Shown piece by piece: positions 1-11,041 of a DNA stretch of 64,000 nucleotides (position 1 is the stretch's first letter; every line of letters begins with the position of its first letter). This stretch comes from Agaricus subrufescens (taxonomy: Eukaryota; Basidiomycota; Agaricomycetes; Agaricales; Agaricaceae), in NCBI GenBank assembly GCA_029945375.1, contig JAQOTE010000022.1, forward strand, positions 62,001 to 126,000. The letters are read 5' to 3'. Under the pieces are notes generated by a model that had not been told where the DNA came from, ran no database searches, and saw only the letters and a list, made by a program, of their open reading frames with translations. Both the position numbers and the translations under genes were made by a program.

Positions 1-950
1 TCGACTCTTCGTTATCCATGTATTCTCCAAGCACGTGTTCCGTCCCATGTTACTTCCATCGCGGTTCCGAGTTTGTATCTCATTTCTTCCGCTCTCTTGG
101 CCAAGCACTCGACATGAAACTCCATTTCACTTCCGGATATCATCCCAAAGGCGACGGTCAAATGGAACGGACGAATCAAACTCTGGAACAGTATCTCCGC
201 ATCTACTGTAACTATCAGCAAGACAACTGGTCGGAACTCCTCCCGCTTGCGGAATTCGCATTCAATAATGCTCCCAGCGCTACTACTGGTATCTCACCTT
301 TCTTCGCAAATAAAGGCTATCACCCATCCCTCGCTATCCATCCCAAACGCGACCTTGCATCCTCACGAGCTCGGGAATTTGCTATTGATCTCGACAAACT
401 TCATGCTACTCTCAAATCCGAAATCGCATCCGCTCAACAACGCTACCAGGTATCCGCTGACGCTCATCAGTTACCAGCACCCGACTTCGGAATTGGTCAA
501 AGAGTATTCATCAAGGCAAAGTATTTCCGCACTACCCGACCGTCGAAGAAACTTTCCGAAAAGTATCTTGGTCCTTACGAAATTATTGCTCAGGCCGGAA
601 CCCATTCCTTCACTATCCGACTTCCAGATTCTATGCGTGCCGTCCATCCGGTATTCCATGTCTCCATGCTCGAACCCGCAACTACCAATCAAATTCCGGA
701 TCGCGTCCAACCTCCTCCAGATCCCGTTGACGTCGAAGGCGAACCGGAATACGAAATATCTCGCATCGTCGACTCCAAGATCAATCGCCGGAGGGCGTGC
801 AAGTTATTGTACAAGGTATTGTGGATGGGCTATGAGGATACCGACGAGGAATTCTCCTGGCTTCCCGCAACGGAACTCAGTCACGCTATGGAATTGGTTT
901 CCGATTTTCACGCTGCTTATCCCGCTAAGCCTGGCCCTCTTCCGCTTTAG
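1..950 (+). pseudogene. Ty3 pol C-terminal part: integrase and chromodomain, frameshifted
   Basis: From about position 60 to the stop at 948-950 the frame encodes the end of a retroviral-type integrase and a C-terminal chromodomain ([10 protein letters not shown]..., [20 protein letters not shown]). Integrase joins element cDNA to the host chromosome; chromodomains of this class are known to direct insertion to marked chromatin. Compared with copy 2, two single bases are missing, one near position 34 (CACGGTG reads CACGTG) and one near 56 (TTCGGATCGC reads TTCCATCGC). The second removes the catalytic Asp of the TSDRGSEF motif. The later Glu (GQMERTNQ) is present. The coding region therefore is longer than the apparent ATG at 18 suggests, but broken. 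Confidence 0.9.
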
Positions 951-1150
951 TTTTCCGCTAATCCCTTTCCAATTCTCTATTTCCTTTCCAACTATTTCAG
1001 TTTTCTTTTATTCACTCTATCTTAACTTTCCAGTTCATTCTCAAGTCATTTCATCGCATTCAGTTTGGATTCCCATGACAACTTCAACCACAAGTAACCT
1101 AAAATGTTCCAAGTTCAAGAAACATTATACAAGGGAGGCGCCGGAACCGA

Positions 1151-2376
1151 TCACATCCGCCCTCCTGATCCACCGGGACTTCCTCCATACCTCGACCCCG
1201 ACTGCCTAGCCCGATCCCCGTAATCCATCCACTGATCCGACCTCTCTCCTCCATACCGACCCCGACGATCTTCACCCTCCCGACGTGCATCCGTGTTCAA
1301 TCGCATTGCGTCCACCATGTTCCTCATCTCGCGCGTCTGTTCCTCTGCTGCTCTCCGCACCCTTTCCTGTGCATCCATATTCCGATCCAGGGCCTCCAGA
1401 TTCTCCCGACGAGCCTCCAAGCTCTGCCTTTTCAACTCATTCGCGTCCTCCATCGCTTTCCGAGCCTTCGCGCTTTCATCTGCACTCCACGCAGTCTCGA
1501 TCCGCAACCTCTTCAGTTCCGATGCGACACCATCCACGGAATGTTTTTGAACTTCGACGTTCGGTTGTGGACTAGACAGCGAACGGTGGTGTGCGGGAGA
1601 GCGGCGGGAGATTTCCTTTTCGGGACTTGGGGCGGGAGATGGCGACGATTCCGAGAGGAATAACCGCGTTTTAACAGTTGGCCTTGGGGCCACGGGCGGT
1701 TTCTTGTTGAGGGGGGTGGTGGTGGTGAGGGGGGCGGGAGTGGAAACCGGAACGGAACTGTTTTCCAGAGTTCCGCTAGTCAGTAACTGGCCGGTCAAGG
1801 GGTGGTAGACATGCTTATCGGGTACGGTAGCGGTTCCGGCGGTCTCCTTTTCCTTCCGCTTCTTCGCGGCGGGACCCTGTGAGGAATGCGCACATCCCTT
1901 GCGCTGCTTTGAACACTCTACACAGGCAGTCCCGGCGGTATGGGTCCAACACACCAGACTCCTGTGGGCACACGAGCTACATTTCGTCGCATATACATGG
2001 GCCCCGGGCTGCGGAACTGTTCGTGAATCGATCTCGACGACCGGAATGAGTTTGCGCACCGGAGGGACCTTGATACTCGCCTTCTCCGTTTCGTCCGCCT
2101 TCCCCCCGCTTTTCTTCGACCCTCTCGTCGTCCTCGCACCCGGATTCGTTCCTTCGACTTCGCTTGGGTTTTCGGAACCTCCGCGACCTCGGTCACCTCG
2201 CCATCGGATTCCCGCCGCTCGATATCGACCTCTCCTTCCGCATCGACCTCCATCGGATCTCCCGCAGCATTCTTCTCCTTCGCGGCCTCGGCATCCCGCT
2301 TTGCGGCCCATGCGGTGAACTCGGCAGCGGTCATCTTGGTGAAATCGGGGACGGTAGTGGCGGTGGGCTGGGACAT
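1151..2376 (-). pseudogene. Antisense Cys-rich coiled-coil protein gene of Ty3 copy 1 (one frameshift)
   Basis: This gene lies between pol and the 3' LTR but on the opposite strand. The likely start is the ATG at 2376 (MSQPTATTVPDFTKMTAAEF...), which aligns with the start of the same gene in copy 2 at 48594. The N-terminal part (about 75 residues) is acidic. A loss of one base near 2147 shifts it out of frame with the remainder, which runs open to 1151. The middle has a Cys/His cluster (CSSCAHRSLVCWTHT, then CVECSKQRKGCAHS), followed by a Lys-rich patch, a Pro/Ser linker and about 110 residues of predicted coiled coil (ELKRLRIETAW, EEQTREMRNMVDAMRLN). I do not recognise a characterised family. 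The cluster suggests zinc and nucleic-acid binding, which is inference. Confidence 0.75.
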
Positions 2377-2609
2377 TGCGGAAAGGATGGGGGAACTCGA
2401 ATCGTTCCAAGTCCTTTCTTATAAGCGTCCCGACACGTTCCATTTCCGGATCTACCGCTCGTCATCGCAACGCGCTTTTAATTTCCGTCGCCTCATTCCG
2501 TGCCACGCTGCCCTTAAGGTTGGGATCCGCAGCTTCTATTTTCGCTCCCGACGAAGTTCTATTTTTATCCGGGCGCATTCCCTTATCGATGCGGCCTCGA
2601 GGCTCGGCC

Positions 2610-2624
2610 TTAAGGGGAGGATAC
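2610..2624 (+). promoter_or_regulatory. Polypurine tract of Ty3 copy 1
   Basis: A purine-rich run (TTAAGGGGAGGATAC) directly precedes the 3' LTR and is identical in copy 2 (48346-48360, minus). In Ty3-type elements this primes plus-strand DNA synthesis. Confidence 0.75.
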
Positions 2625-3271
2625 TGTTATATCCCGTTTCCAGAACTTTCCGATCATTCCCGACGTTTCCTTTTCTATCTAGAACGTTCCATATCCATTT
2701 CCGGTATGTTCCAAGGTATCCCGCTGTCAGGTTTCCTTTCGATGGGATCCGCTCGGGACCGTTGTCTTTCGGGTTCCTTTAATTGGTAAGTCCGCTTCCC
2801 GGAACCGGTAGTGGTTGGCCGGTTATGCCGTAGTTCCCTTTCCGGAACTACGGTTGCGCTCCCGCGGTCGCTCTACGACCAACGCAACGCGGGCCGTAAC
2901 TTTCCAATGGCCAACGCGACTGTATCCGGATCGGTACTCATTCCTATTGCGATGCGATTGCTATATCTCTATTCCGATTCCTATTTCTATTTTCCGGAAC
3001 TATTCCTTTTCCGTAATTTACTCCTGTATACCTTCGTATATAAGTTCCGCATTCTTGTATCTATTCCTCAGTCTGAAATCGACTTAGATTCTATTCCCTC
3101 TCGATTCCTACCTTCCCGCTAAGCGTTCCGCAACTCGCATTCTATTCCGCTATCGCTCTCTAGGCATCCGGAACCCGCTGGAGGGCACAGTGCGCCTTCG
3201 CGTCGCTGAGGCCAACGCCTATCTCCAAATTGGAACTGCCTAGTTCCGACTCTGCGGTCGTAGTCTTAACA
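2625..3271 (+). repeat. 3' LTR of Ty3 copy 1 (647 bp)
   Basis: The repeat begins TGTTATATCC and ends TCTTAACA, with TG...CA termini. It matches both LTRs of copy 2 (47701-48345 and 55217-55862, reverse orientation) along its length, and a CpG-depleted relic lies at 17617-18008. The sequence immediately after 3271 is FunK1 exon 1, which fixes the right boundary. Confidence 0.93.
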
Positions 3272-3487
3272 AATCTCTGGTACAGCACTTGCTCTTGCCT
3301 GGGCAGAGTTCCTGGTCGTTCTGTAACTGGAGACCGTTGCGGCGCAAGAAGGACTTCCTGGACTTCCTAGCAGGCCCTCTTTCTGCAGATGGACGAGGGC
3401 ATTCTCGACCCATCTACTGCTGGGCATGAATGGAGCAAGGTGCCTGAGAAAACTTTCAGCAGAACAAGAAAGCATCTCATGACGCAT
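3272..3487 (-). pseudogene. FunK1 relic D: exon 1 only, cut by a Ty3 LTR
   Basis: The minus strand from the ATG at 3487 reads MRHEMLSCSAESFLRHLAPF..., which aligns with exon 1 of FunK1 genes A (8838) and B (24856), including the SRWVxxALxHLQKEGLL core. It stops where the Ty3 LTR begins, so all later exons are missing or outside the window. A conserved frame also reads upstream of the ATG (SYTPRK..., LDGGSA), as in A. This is the left-most FunK1 copy of the array and is the duplicate of A, judged by the shared 1.9-kb upstream flank. Confidence 0.85.
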
Positions 3488-5408
3488 GGCTGCAGCAACG
3501 TCTGTTCGAAGTTCCGTCTGCTGGGCCGAGCCACCGTCGAGCTGGACCTTTCGTGGCGTATAGCTGCAATTTGAGTGTAAGAGAGTCACGTGTGCGTGTG
3601 TGCTGATATTATACACTTACTCCTGTTTATCGCGTTTGCTATATCAAATGTGTTATGGTGTGGTACCCGAAAATAGAAATAGTGTATCTACTGACCCTTC
3701 GCTTTCGTCGGCCATCACGGTCTTCCTCTGAGGTTGAAAAAGATCAAGTAGCAAGAGCTAATGAAGTGGGATCTGAGTATTCTCAAACACTGGTCCCCCT
3801 TATATATGTGTGGAAATACCCCTTTCATCCTACGACCGCGGCGGTAAACACAAGGCCATGGGGCATCGGCAGGCCATTCAAGTTTTTTCTTTCCTTTGTT
3901 CCTCAAGTTGCTCCGACAACAACCGCCTAGCGATGAGCTTCTGATTAGCCCGATACAGTGGCCCTTAAGTTTTTCTCCTTCTTCTGCCGCATTAGGTGAG
4001 ACTGATGAGCATTTCTTCCTCTAGATCGACAGATAGTCATCGGCTGTACATGTATGTAATTATGATCAGTCATATATTTCTGCAGGACGTTGACAAACCC
4101 ACACTACGGACAATAGACCAGCAGAAGTTTATATAATTTTCAGGTCACTTGATTGACCCGTTCCTCATTAGTACTCTCACGAGCAGCCTTGTGTCAGAAA
4201 CACGTTACCAGGCAGAATGATGGCCACCCGATAACAGCATGAATCTTTTATCCACCTACAGCTTTACCGCTGCGCAAAAAACTAACCGAGATCGATTAAC
4301 CAATATTTGTTGTCATCGGTCCCTGTTTAACGGCCTCAGTGATCCACAACCATATATGAACATACAACCCCAGTACTCTCCGTCAAGATGCTCATCAGAA
4401 ATTCTACCGGCATCTTTCTTTAACAGCAAGTTGTATACACAAAAAACTTCTAGAAGGTATCTTCCTCATGCTTCAACGCTTCTCTCAAAGTAAACAAGAC
4501 GCCTCAGACTTTCTTGACGCCACAAACCATGTCTATGAAAAGTCGGGGTCAAGGCTTAAGGCCATAAAAATGAGGTGAAGAACCTCAGGAATAATAAACC
4601 AGGATGTAATATCTGACCATTCCTGATTCAAAAAAGCATCAATTTATGAGCAAAATCTTATCAAGGTCCGTGGGGGGTGCTTCAACAATCTTCCAAAAAG
4701 AAAAGATAGAGCATGCCGAGTGTAAAGAATTAATCTCACCTCGGACAATGGTCCAAAAACCGAGGGTGGTCCTAACTGCGCTGTCATATCCATCTTCTCC
4801 AAGGTGTTCTGCACTCACATCGGCAGAGACTGTAGCCATCTCAAAATAGTCAACTGAAACTTGGCCCAAAGGGGCATTTCTAGTGTGGCGTCCAGATAGC
4901 GTCTTCTCTTCAGATCATCGAAGTTAGTTGTTTCTGATTTGTTCGCTTGCCCTGAGTGCCGTACTTGCTAGTGCAAGAATATGGAGTGTCCGGAAAAACA
5001 AAAAAAAAACAATTCCAAGCCCAATTGAGCTATGTGAACATGCGCTTACAACACACAAACTCATTGATCGGAGGAAATAAGATAATCGGTCATATTCCGC
5101 TTGGTGTACCAATGCCTTGTATGCACGGGGTAAATCTAAACAAGTACATTCTAACGACCCTGGAAGCTTTGCTTTTGTTGCGGTGTACTATATGCTGGAG
5201 GCGAAAAGAAAAGCAACGAATCTAGTCTATAATTAGACATATCCAAACAAACACTCATGATCCATGATATGATGTTTACAGATAGAACAATTGATGACGG
5301 AATTGAAAACGCTACATTAGAGTCCGAAATTTCAAGGTACAATAATTCGGCTATACTAGTAAGGTAGTTGAAACATGCGGAAATGTGGAAGACAATAGAA
5401 CCTCACTC
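3275..5408. repeat. Segmental duplication copy I (paralog of 8624-10840)
   Basis: The relic FunK1 exon 1 and about 1.9 kb upstream of it match the equivalent region of FunK1-A almost continuously, with scattered substitutions and small indels. Examples are the shared stretch around GAGCTAATGAAGTGGGATCT (3759 and 9114) and the shared end at CCTCACTC (5401-5408 and 10834-10841). From 3488 to 5408 I see no convincing gene. One non-ATG frame of about 85 codons (4956-5225) is also open in the paralog, but the opposite strand is open too. The region should be read as the 5' flank and regulatory DNA of an inactive kinase copy. Confidence 0.85.
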
Positions 5409-5470
5409 CTGAAGCGTGTAGTCATTATCCTTCAGTCACCACACCAATCCTGGTCTACACCGTCCTTCCC

Positions 5471-5721
5471 TCAATCGTCCCCACTTCCATCTTCAAAGAC
5501 ATCTTCACCCGCTTTAGATTTCTTTTTTGACAAACCTTCTTCTGGAGCCATATTCCTATGTGAGACACTGACATATCCCGCTTCTTCCTGGCTACCGCGT
5601 CTCCGTAACAAAACTCGGGAGGAGATGGGGGACGCAAATGCGGGTCTTCAAGTTTCATTATAACTTCAGACATGTGGGGAATGGAGTGTTCAGCAGAACA
5701 AACAAACATTCCATGATGCAT
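5471..5721 (-). pseudogene. FunK1 relic C: N-terminal codons fused to C-terminal tail
   Basis: The minus-strand reading from the ATG at 5721 starts like FunK1-B exon 1 (MHHGMFVCSAEHS) and after about 13 codons jumps to the C-terminal tail (PHMSEVIMKLEDPHLRPPSP), which matches the last exon of A and B. The whole kinase body is therefore deleted. A further frameshift changes the last ~40 codons; the ancestral stop frame would end near 5471. Both flanks match those of B: the 3' side matches 22413-22510 and the 5' side (5722-5980) matches 24880-25115. This identifies C as the duplicate of B. Confidence 0.85.
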
Positions 5722-6121
5722 GACTGCGGCTATGTTTTTTTGAAGGTGTGTTTGAGTATGTGGATGTGCTGCTAAATAAAGCCACGTGTTACAGAAACTC
5801 TAGATAGACATGTACAAGCAAACAGTCAAATTGTCAATCAATCAACAGACCTATCGTATCATCTAGACAACATACAATAGCCAGGTAGAAGGGCCCGACG
5901 AAAGCATCCAGCGAAAATAATGAATCAAGACGATATTATAGTTAAAATCCTCCATAGGGTGCACGTTCTATCAGGCTTTCACATTAGCAAAACAATATAC
6001 GAGTGTTAAGTATTCGCAGCATGCAAAACACGTAGCCATTGTTCTTCAGACACCACGTTTATCCGCTATCCTGTTATTCCCGCAGTATCGTGCCCAAATC
6101 CTAGCCTGTAAGATCCTTCCC
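5722..6121. repeat. Flank of FunK1-C duplicated from the B-RFC1 intergenic region
   Basis: Positions 5722-5980 match 24880-25115, the 5' flank of FunK1-B. The match runs out at the point corresponding to the RFC1 stop codon. After that, 5982-6121 is the 3' flank of FunK1-A. The junction near 5981 is therefore the likely breakpoint of the tandem duplication. No gene is seen here. Confidence 0.75.
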
Positions 6122-8838
6122 TTAGTCGTCTCCACTTCGATCTGCATCTTCAAAGACATCTCTACTCGCTTTCAATTTCTTTTTAGATGAACCTTCTTCT
6201 GCAGCCGTATGACTATCTGAGTCACTGACAGATCTCGCCCTCTTCGTATCTCCCTTACGACGCTTAAGAGAAGGCGGGGTACGATCATGCGGGTTTTCAA
6301 GTTCCATTATAACATTGGACATTTCCGGAATGATCGGCTCCATTTCTTTCCATATTTCCTCATAGAAGAATTGATAACTGTCAATGTTTTGTCGTTCACC
6401 TTTTTCATAGAATTCGCAAAGGCATCGATTATAACTGTCAAGGAGTTTGGGAGCGTCGCAGTCACAAAGCGCTTGGTCAGTCAGTGTTTCGAGATAATCT
6501 TCATTGGCGTGTAAGAAGAAGTCCTGTCTTGGTTCAAAGGGTAAGTTGATAGTCGTAAAGACCGATTGGAAATCATTCCATCCATTCTTGATTCGTACAA
6601 CGACGATCCATACCATGATCCACCATAACGACTCCAGGTCATGCGCAAAACTGTATGTCAAAACTGAAGCGACCTTGTTCTCGGTGGAGACGCGGGCTAG
6701 AGATGGCCTCATTTTAGAGATTTTTGGATAAAGAAATGATCCTTTATCAATTTCTACCGGCATGAAGTATGGGGTTCCCTATGTGGCTCGACATCAGATA
6801 GAATCAGACACAACCCAACAAAAGTCATACCGTCTTGGGATCAGTGCTTACAACCCCGTCCCTGCTCTCAAAAGACCGCGCATACTCCAGATCACTCAAC
6901 TTTGCCCTGATCCCACCCTTCCCGCGCACCAAGATGATGTTACCCTCACTGATGTCTCGGTGTACCCAACGTGCCAAATAGAGAAGAGTTATTGCTGAAT
7001 GTACATGAGATAGGCGTCACGCATGTTGCAAATGACAACACTCACCAACAAAGATATCTTCAAATGCTCGCACCGCATCTGACAGACTAGTTGTATGGGC
7101 AAGTGATTGACCAACTTCGGCATAGATGACACGGTAGTGCCGTTTGATATTGAAGCGACGCCCTTTGTAGTCCGGGAGAGAGGAAGCAGCTAGACGTGGT
7201 GCTGATGTGTGGGATGTATTTAATGGAGTTGGAAGTCTTTGAGTGTTACGGGAGGCATGCTTCTTACCCACCCTAGACCGCTCGAATAGAGGTGGGAGCA
7301 AATCAGGATCGGGACGAAAATCGGGTTTGGCCTTGTTCAAGCCCAGGTCCCAACCCGATAGTATCTTCATGAAATACTTCTCTGGATGCGCGAGTCCATC
7401 CCGCAGCCTGGTCTTCAGTCCGTCGGGTGCCCAATCATAATCATCCTCCTTAACCTCTGCAAGCTGTTCAAAGATTTTCTGTTGTTTCTCCATTTCTGTT
7501 AGGTCGTCTCTGTCCACCCAGCAATCCTTTAGAACGACCTCCGGCGCATTCGGCTTGGGCTCCAAATTCTTTGTATCAACCACCTCGATGACCCTCCACA
7601 CGCGCGACTTTCGACCTGTGATGCACAGGGTACGAGGATTGAACAGTGGTTGTAAAGTCTTGTAGTACTTGAGACCGCCCTCTGTCTTCATTTTGTATAC
7701 GGTGTGCCATGTGTCGTTCGCATATATCTGCTCAATGGATGTGTCATAACCCAGCTCCTCGTGAGTTGCATATAGGAAGGATAAGAATGCGCGAATGAAC
7801 TTGTCGAAATCCTGGATAGATGTGAGATAGATGCTCACAAATAAACAGGGTATGCTTACTTTGGTGAAATTAAAAGTATCAGATTTCATCGAGTATGACC
7901 GTGAAAAGTACCAGAGGGACATCTCAGTGTTTTCGATTGTAATCTTTGTGACATTAGTCACGATAATGGAGATGAAAGGAAACTAGGACGTACTCCATAT
8001 ACCCACTTCCTGCTAGGGTCGTCATTCATGATGTGGTTGACCGCGGACACCAATTGGTCTCGATTCTGCAGCAAATTATGAGACAAAAGTGACAAAACAG
8101 CATCTCCATCACCTACGTTATATATATTTTCACCAACATCTTTCTTGAATTCCATTGGAACTGCTATCTCCACCGCCTTCAAACCAGTCTTCGACGCTTT
8201 GCGATCAACCTTTTTTTTACCGGCTACTCGTTTCTTGGCTTTCCTCGCACTTGCTGTCCCCGCCGCCGCCGTTCCAATCTCCAATTTTTCGCCAGGCTCG
8301 GGGTCAACTAGCACAGCGTCGACTTTGAAATTACAGCCCTCAATTTGTGATTCTATTGGTTGATCGGGACAGTCCCTATAGCTGCATCCATTGTGCTTTC
8401 TGTCGCCATCAGGACTGGGGCACTCAAGTAGTGCTTGCACGATATCTTCCAGCGGCTTGAAAACCTGCTTTTCGTTTGCTCTCATTTCTCGAGGTGGCGT
8501 GGTTCCATATGACTTCCATTGCAGTGAAGGTGTGTCCTGTCCTGATCATCTGCTACTGCGCTCTAATGTAGGTAGCATGGAACACATACTTTGGCGTCGA
8601 CTTTGGCCTTCAGAGCTCCACTATCTGGTACTGCACTTGCTCTTCGTCGAGCAGCCTTCTTGGTCTTTCTGCCACCTGAAACCGTTGTGGTGGAAGAAGG
8701 GTCTGCAGGTATTTCTAGCAGCAGCCCCTTGTCCTTCAAATGGGCGAGGGCATCTTTGACCCATCTGCTACTGGGCGTGAACGGGGCAAGCTCGTTGAGA
8801 AAGTCCTCAGCATAACAAGAAAGCATTTCTGGACGCAT
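6122..8838 (-). CDS. FunK1-type protein kinase A (intact, six exons, 820 aa)
   Basis: FunK1 kinases are a eukaryotic-kinase-like family strongly expanded in agaricomycetes; substrates are mostly unknown. Exons by splice motifs: 8838-8590, 8536-7994, 7943-7860, 7811-7046, 6994-6831 and 6778-6122, with introns of 48-53 nt and all phases consistent (820 codons plus stop). The catalytic loop HRDISEGN is at about residues 559-566, the metal-binding Asp sits in LSDLEYA (about 580-586) in place of DFG, and GTPYFMPVE (about 603-611) marks the activation-segment end. The tail is basic (KRRKGDTKRAR, KKKLK), suggesting nuclear location. No frameshift or stop is seen, unlike its three neighbours. The start is uncertain: a frame conserved in copy D (SYTPRK...) continues upstream to a possible 5' intron acceptor (CTAAC...CTGCAG). 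Confidence 0.88.
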
Positions 8839-10840
8839 GGCTTCAGCAATGTCTGGTCGAAGGTGTGTCTGACGCGCCGAACCACCGTCAAGCCGGGACT
8901 TTCGTGGCGTATAACTGCAGTTTGAGTGTTAGAGAGTCACGTGTGCGTGTGTTGATATTGTCCACTTACTCCTTCACGTTGTCCTGCTTATCGCGTTTGC
9001 TACATCAAATGTGTTACGGTGGTACTCGAGAATAGCAATAGTGCATTGACCGACCCTTTTCTTTTGTTGGCCATAAAGATCTTCCTCTCAGGTCAAACGA
9101 TCGAGCAGCAAGAGCTAATGAAGTGGGATCTGACTATTCTCATACACTGGTCCCTCTTATATACGTGTAGAAATACACCTTCCATCCTACGACCGCGGTG
9201 GTAGACACAAGGCCATGGACCATCGACAGGCCACTCGAATTTTTTTCCCTTTGTTCCCCAAGTTGCTCCGACAACAACCGCCTAGCGATGAGCTTCTGAT
9301 TAGCCAAATACGGTGGCCCTTAAGTTTTTCTCCTTCTTCCGCCGCATTAGGTGAGACTGATGAGCATTTCTTCCTCTAGATCTGCAGATAGTCACCAGCT
9401 GTGCATGTATGTAATTATGATCAGTCATATATTCCTGCAGGATGTTGACAAACCCACATTACGGACAATAGGCCAGCAGAAATATATATAATTTTCAGGT
9501 CACTTGATTGACCTGCTCTTCATTAGTACTCCCACGAGCATCCTTGTGTCAGAAACGTGTTACCAGGCGGAATGATGACCACCCGATAACAGCACGGATC
9601 TTTTATCCATCTACAGCTTTACCGCTGCGCAAAAAACTAACCGAGATCGATTAATTGATATTTGTTGTCATCGGTCCCTGTTTAACGGCCTCCGTAATCC
9701 ACAACCATACATGAACATACTACCCCGGTACTCTCCGTCAAGATGCCCATCAGAAAATTTACCGGCATCTTCTTTTAGCAGCAATTTGTATGCACAAAAG
9801 ACTTCTAGAAGGTATCTTCCTCATGCTTCAACGCTTCTCTCAAAGTAAACAAGACGCCACAGCCTTTCTCGACGCCACAAAACATGTCTGTGAAAAGTCG
9901 GGGTCAAGGTTTAAGGCCGTAAAAATGAGATAAAAGATCTCGGAATAATAAACCGGAATGCAATATCTAACCATTTCTAATTCAGCACCGTAGTTCGGCA
10001 GTAGACAGAAAAACAAAGGAAGGAGCGGTCCTTGTTTGACAACATGTCGGCTAAAAAAAAGCATACGTTTATGAGCAAAATCATACCAAGGTCCGTGGGG
10101 GGTGCTTCAACAATCTTCTAAAAAGAAAAGATAGAGCATGCCGAGTGTAAAGAGTCAATCTCGCCTCAGACGATGGTCCAAAGACCGAGGGTGGTTTTAA
10201 CCGCGCTGTCATATTAACCTTATCCGAGGTGTTCTGCACTCGTTTTTTTTACATCGGCAGAGACTGTAGCCGTCTCATAATCGTCAGCTGAAACTTGACC
10301 CAAAGGGGCATTTCTAGTGTGGCGTCCAGAGAGCGTCTTCTCTTCAGATCATCGAAGTTAGTTGTTTCTGATTTGTTCGCTTGCCCTGAGTGCCTTTCTC
10401 GCTAGTGCAAGAATACGGGGTGTCCGGAAAAACAGAAAAACAATTCCAAGCCCAATTGAGCAATGTGAACATGCGCTTACAACACACAAACTCATTGATC
10501 GGAGGAAATAAGATAATCGGTCATATTTTGCTTGATGTACCAATGCCTTGTGTGCACGGAGTAAATCTAAACAAGTACATTCTGACGACTCTCGAAGCTT
10601 TGCTCCTGTCGCAGTGTGCCATATGCCGAAGGCGAAAATAAAAGAATGAATCTAGTCTATAATTAGACATACCCAAACAAATAAACATGATCCATCATAG
10701 TATGATGTTTACAGATAGAACAATTGATGACGGAATTGAAAACGCTGCATCAGAGTACGAAATTTAAAGGTACAAAAATTCGGCTATACCAGTAGGGTAG
10801 TCGAAACATGCGGAAATGTGGAAGACAATACAACCTCACT
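8624..10840. repeat. Segmental duplication copy II: FunK1-A exon 1 and its 5' flank
   Basis: This is the paralog of 3275-5408. Compared with copy I it has an extra block of about 70 bp at 9985-10052 and a short T-run insertion near 10242. It ends at CCTCACT(C), where the 11.6-kb transposon begins. In copy I the same point continues directly into a FunK1 tail. From 8839 to 10840 I see no gene; conserved GTAAGT and CTAAC...CTGCAG signals just upstream of the kinase suggest a 5' UTR intron. Confidence 0.85.
10834..10840. repeat. Left target-site duplication CCTCACT
   Basis: The 7-mer CCTCACT directly left of the element recurs at 22413-22419 directly right of it. The paralogous uninterrupted site at 5401-5408 has a single CCTCACTC. 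If the following C is counted as flank, the duplication is 8 bp. Confidence 0.8.
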
Positions 10841-10880
10841 CTCAGTAAAAAGAAAAATCCAGCTATTTTAAGGTTTTTCC
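10841..10880 (+). repeat. Left terminal inverted repeat
   Basis: It starts CTCAGTAAAAAGAAAAATCC. The first 11 bases are identical to the reverse complement of the right end (22402-22412), and similarity continues for about 40 bp with small gaps. Confidence 0.75.
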
Positions 10881-10898
10881 TAGTATTTTCAGGGTCCT

Positions 10899-11041
10899 GA
10901 ACAATGCCGGAAATGATGTCGATTCTCAGGAAGAGTACCTGAACAATGCCAGAACAAAAACCTCGGGCATTGTTCTGGCACTTTTCAGGTACGTAATTTG
11001 AAATGGCAAACATTTTTTCAGGGTATACCCGGGCATTGTTC
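10899..11041. promoter_or_regulatory. Subterminal repeat cluster and hairpin
   Basis: The decamer GAACAATGCC occurs at 10899-10908 and 10941-10950, and in reverse complement at 10966-10975 and 11032-11041. Two of these lie in a 23-bp inverted repeat (10935-10957 and 10970-10992, two mismatches, 12-nt loop). Related motifs continue to about 11180, and a GTTGTTCCGGCATTA variant lies near the right end (22203-22217). Clustered subterminal motifs are typical transposase-binding sites of CACTA-type elements; that role here is inference. From 11042 to 11349 I see no firm gene beyond a possible last exon of the companion gene. Confidence 0.6.

Larger units (their letters stand above)
1..3271 (+). 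mobile_element. Ty3/gypsy chromovirus copy 1, 3' part
   Basis: This is the 3' portion of an LTR retrotransposon whose left part lies outside the window. In order it holds the end of pol (integrase and chromodomain), an extra antisense ORF, a polypurine tract (2610-2624) and the 3' LTR (2625-3271). The same order and closely related sequence occur on the minus strand at 47701-55862 (copy 2), which defines the family. The LTR ends inside exon 1 of a FunK1 kinase relic, so the element inserted into the kinase array. Its target duplication cannot be tested because the 5' LTR is not visible. Confidence 0.93.

Noticed and set aside
4956..5225. Small frame of about 85 codons open in both duplicated flanks (also 10390-10641)
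   Set aside because: It has no ATG start or recognisable motif, and the opposite strand is also open over the same stretch in both copies. Recent duplication alone explains the shared frame, although a 3-nt length difference keeps it open.
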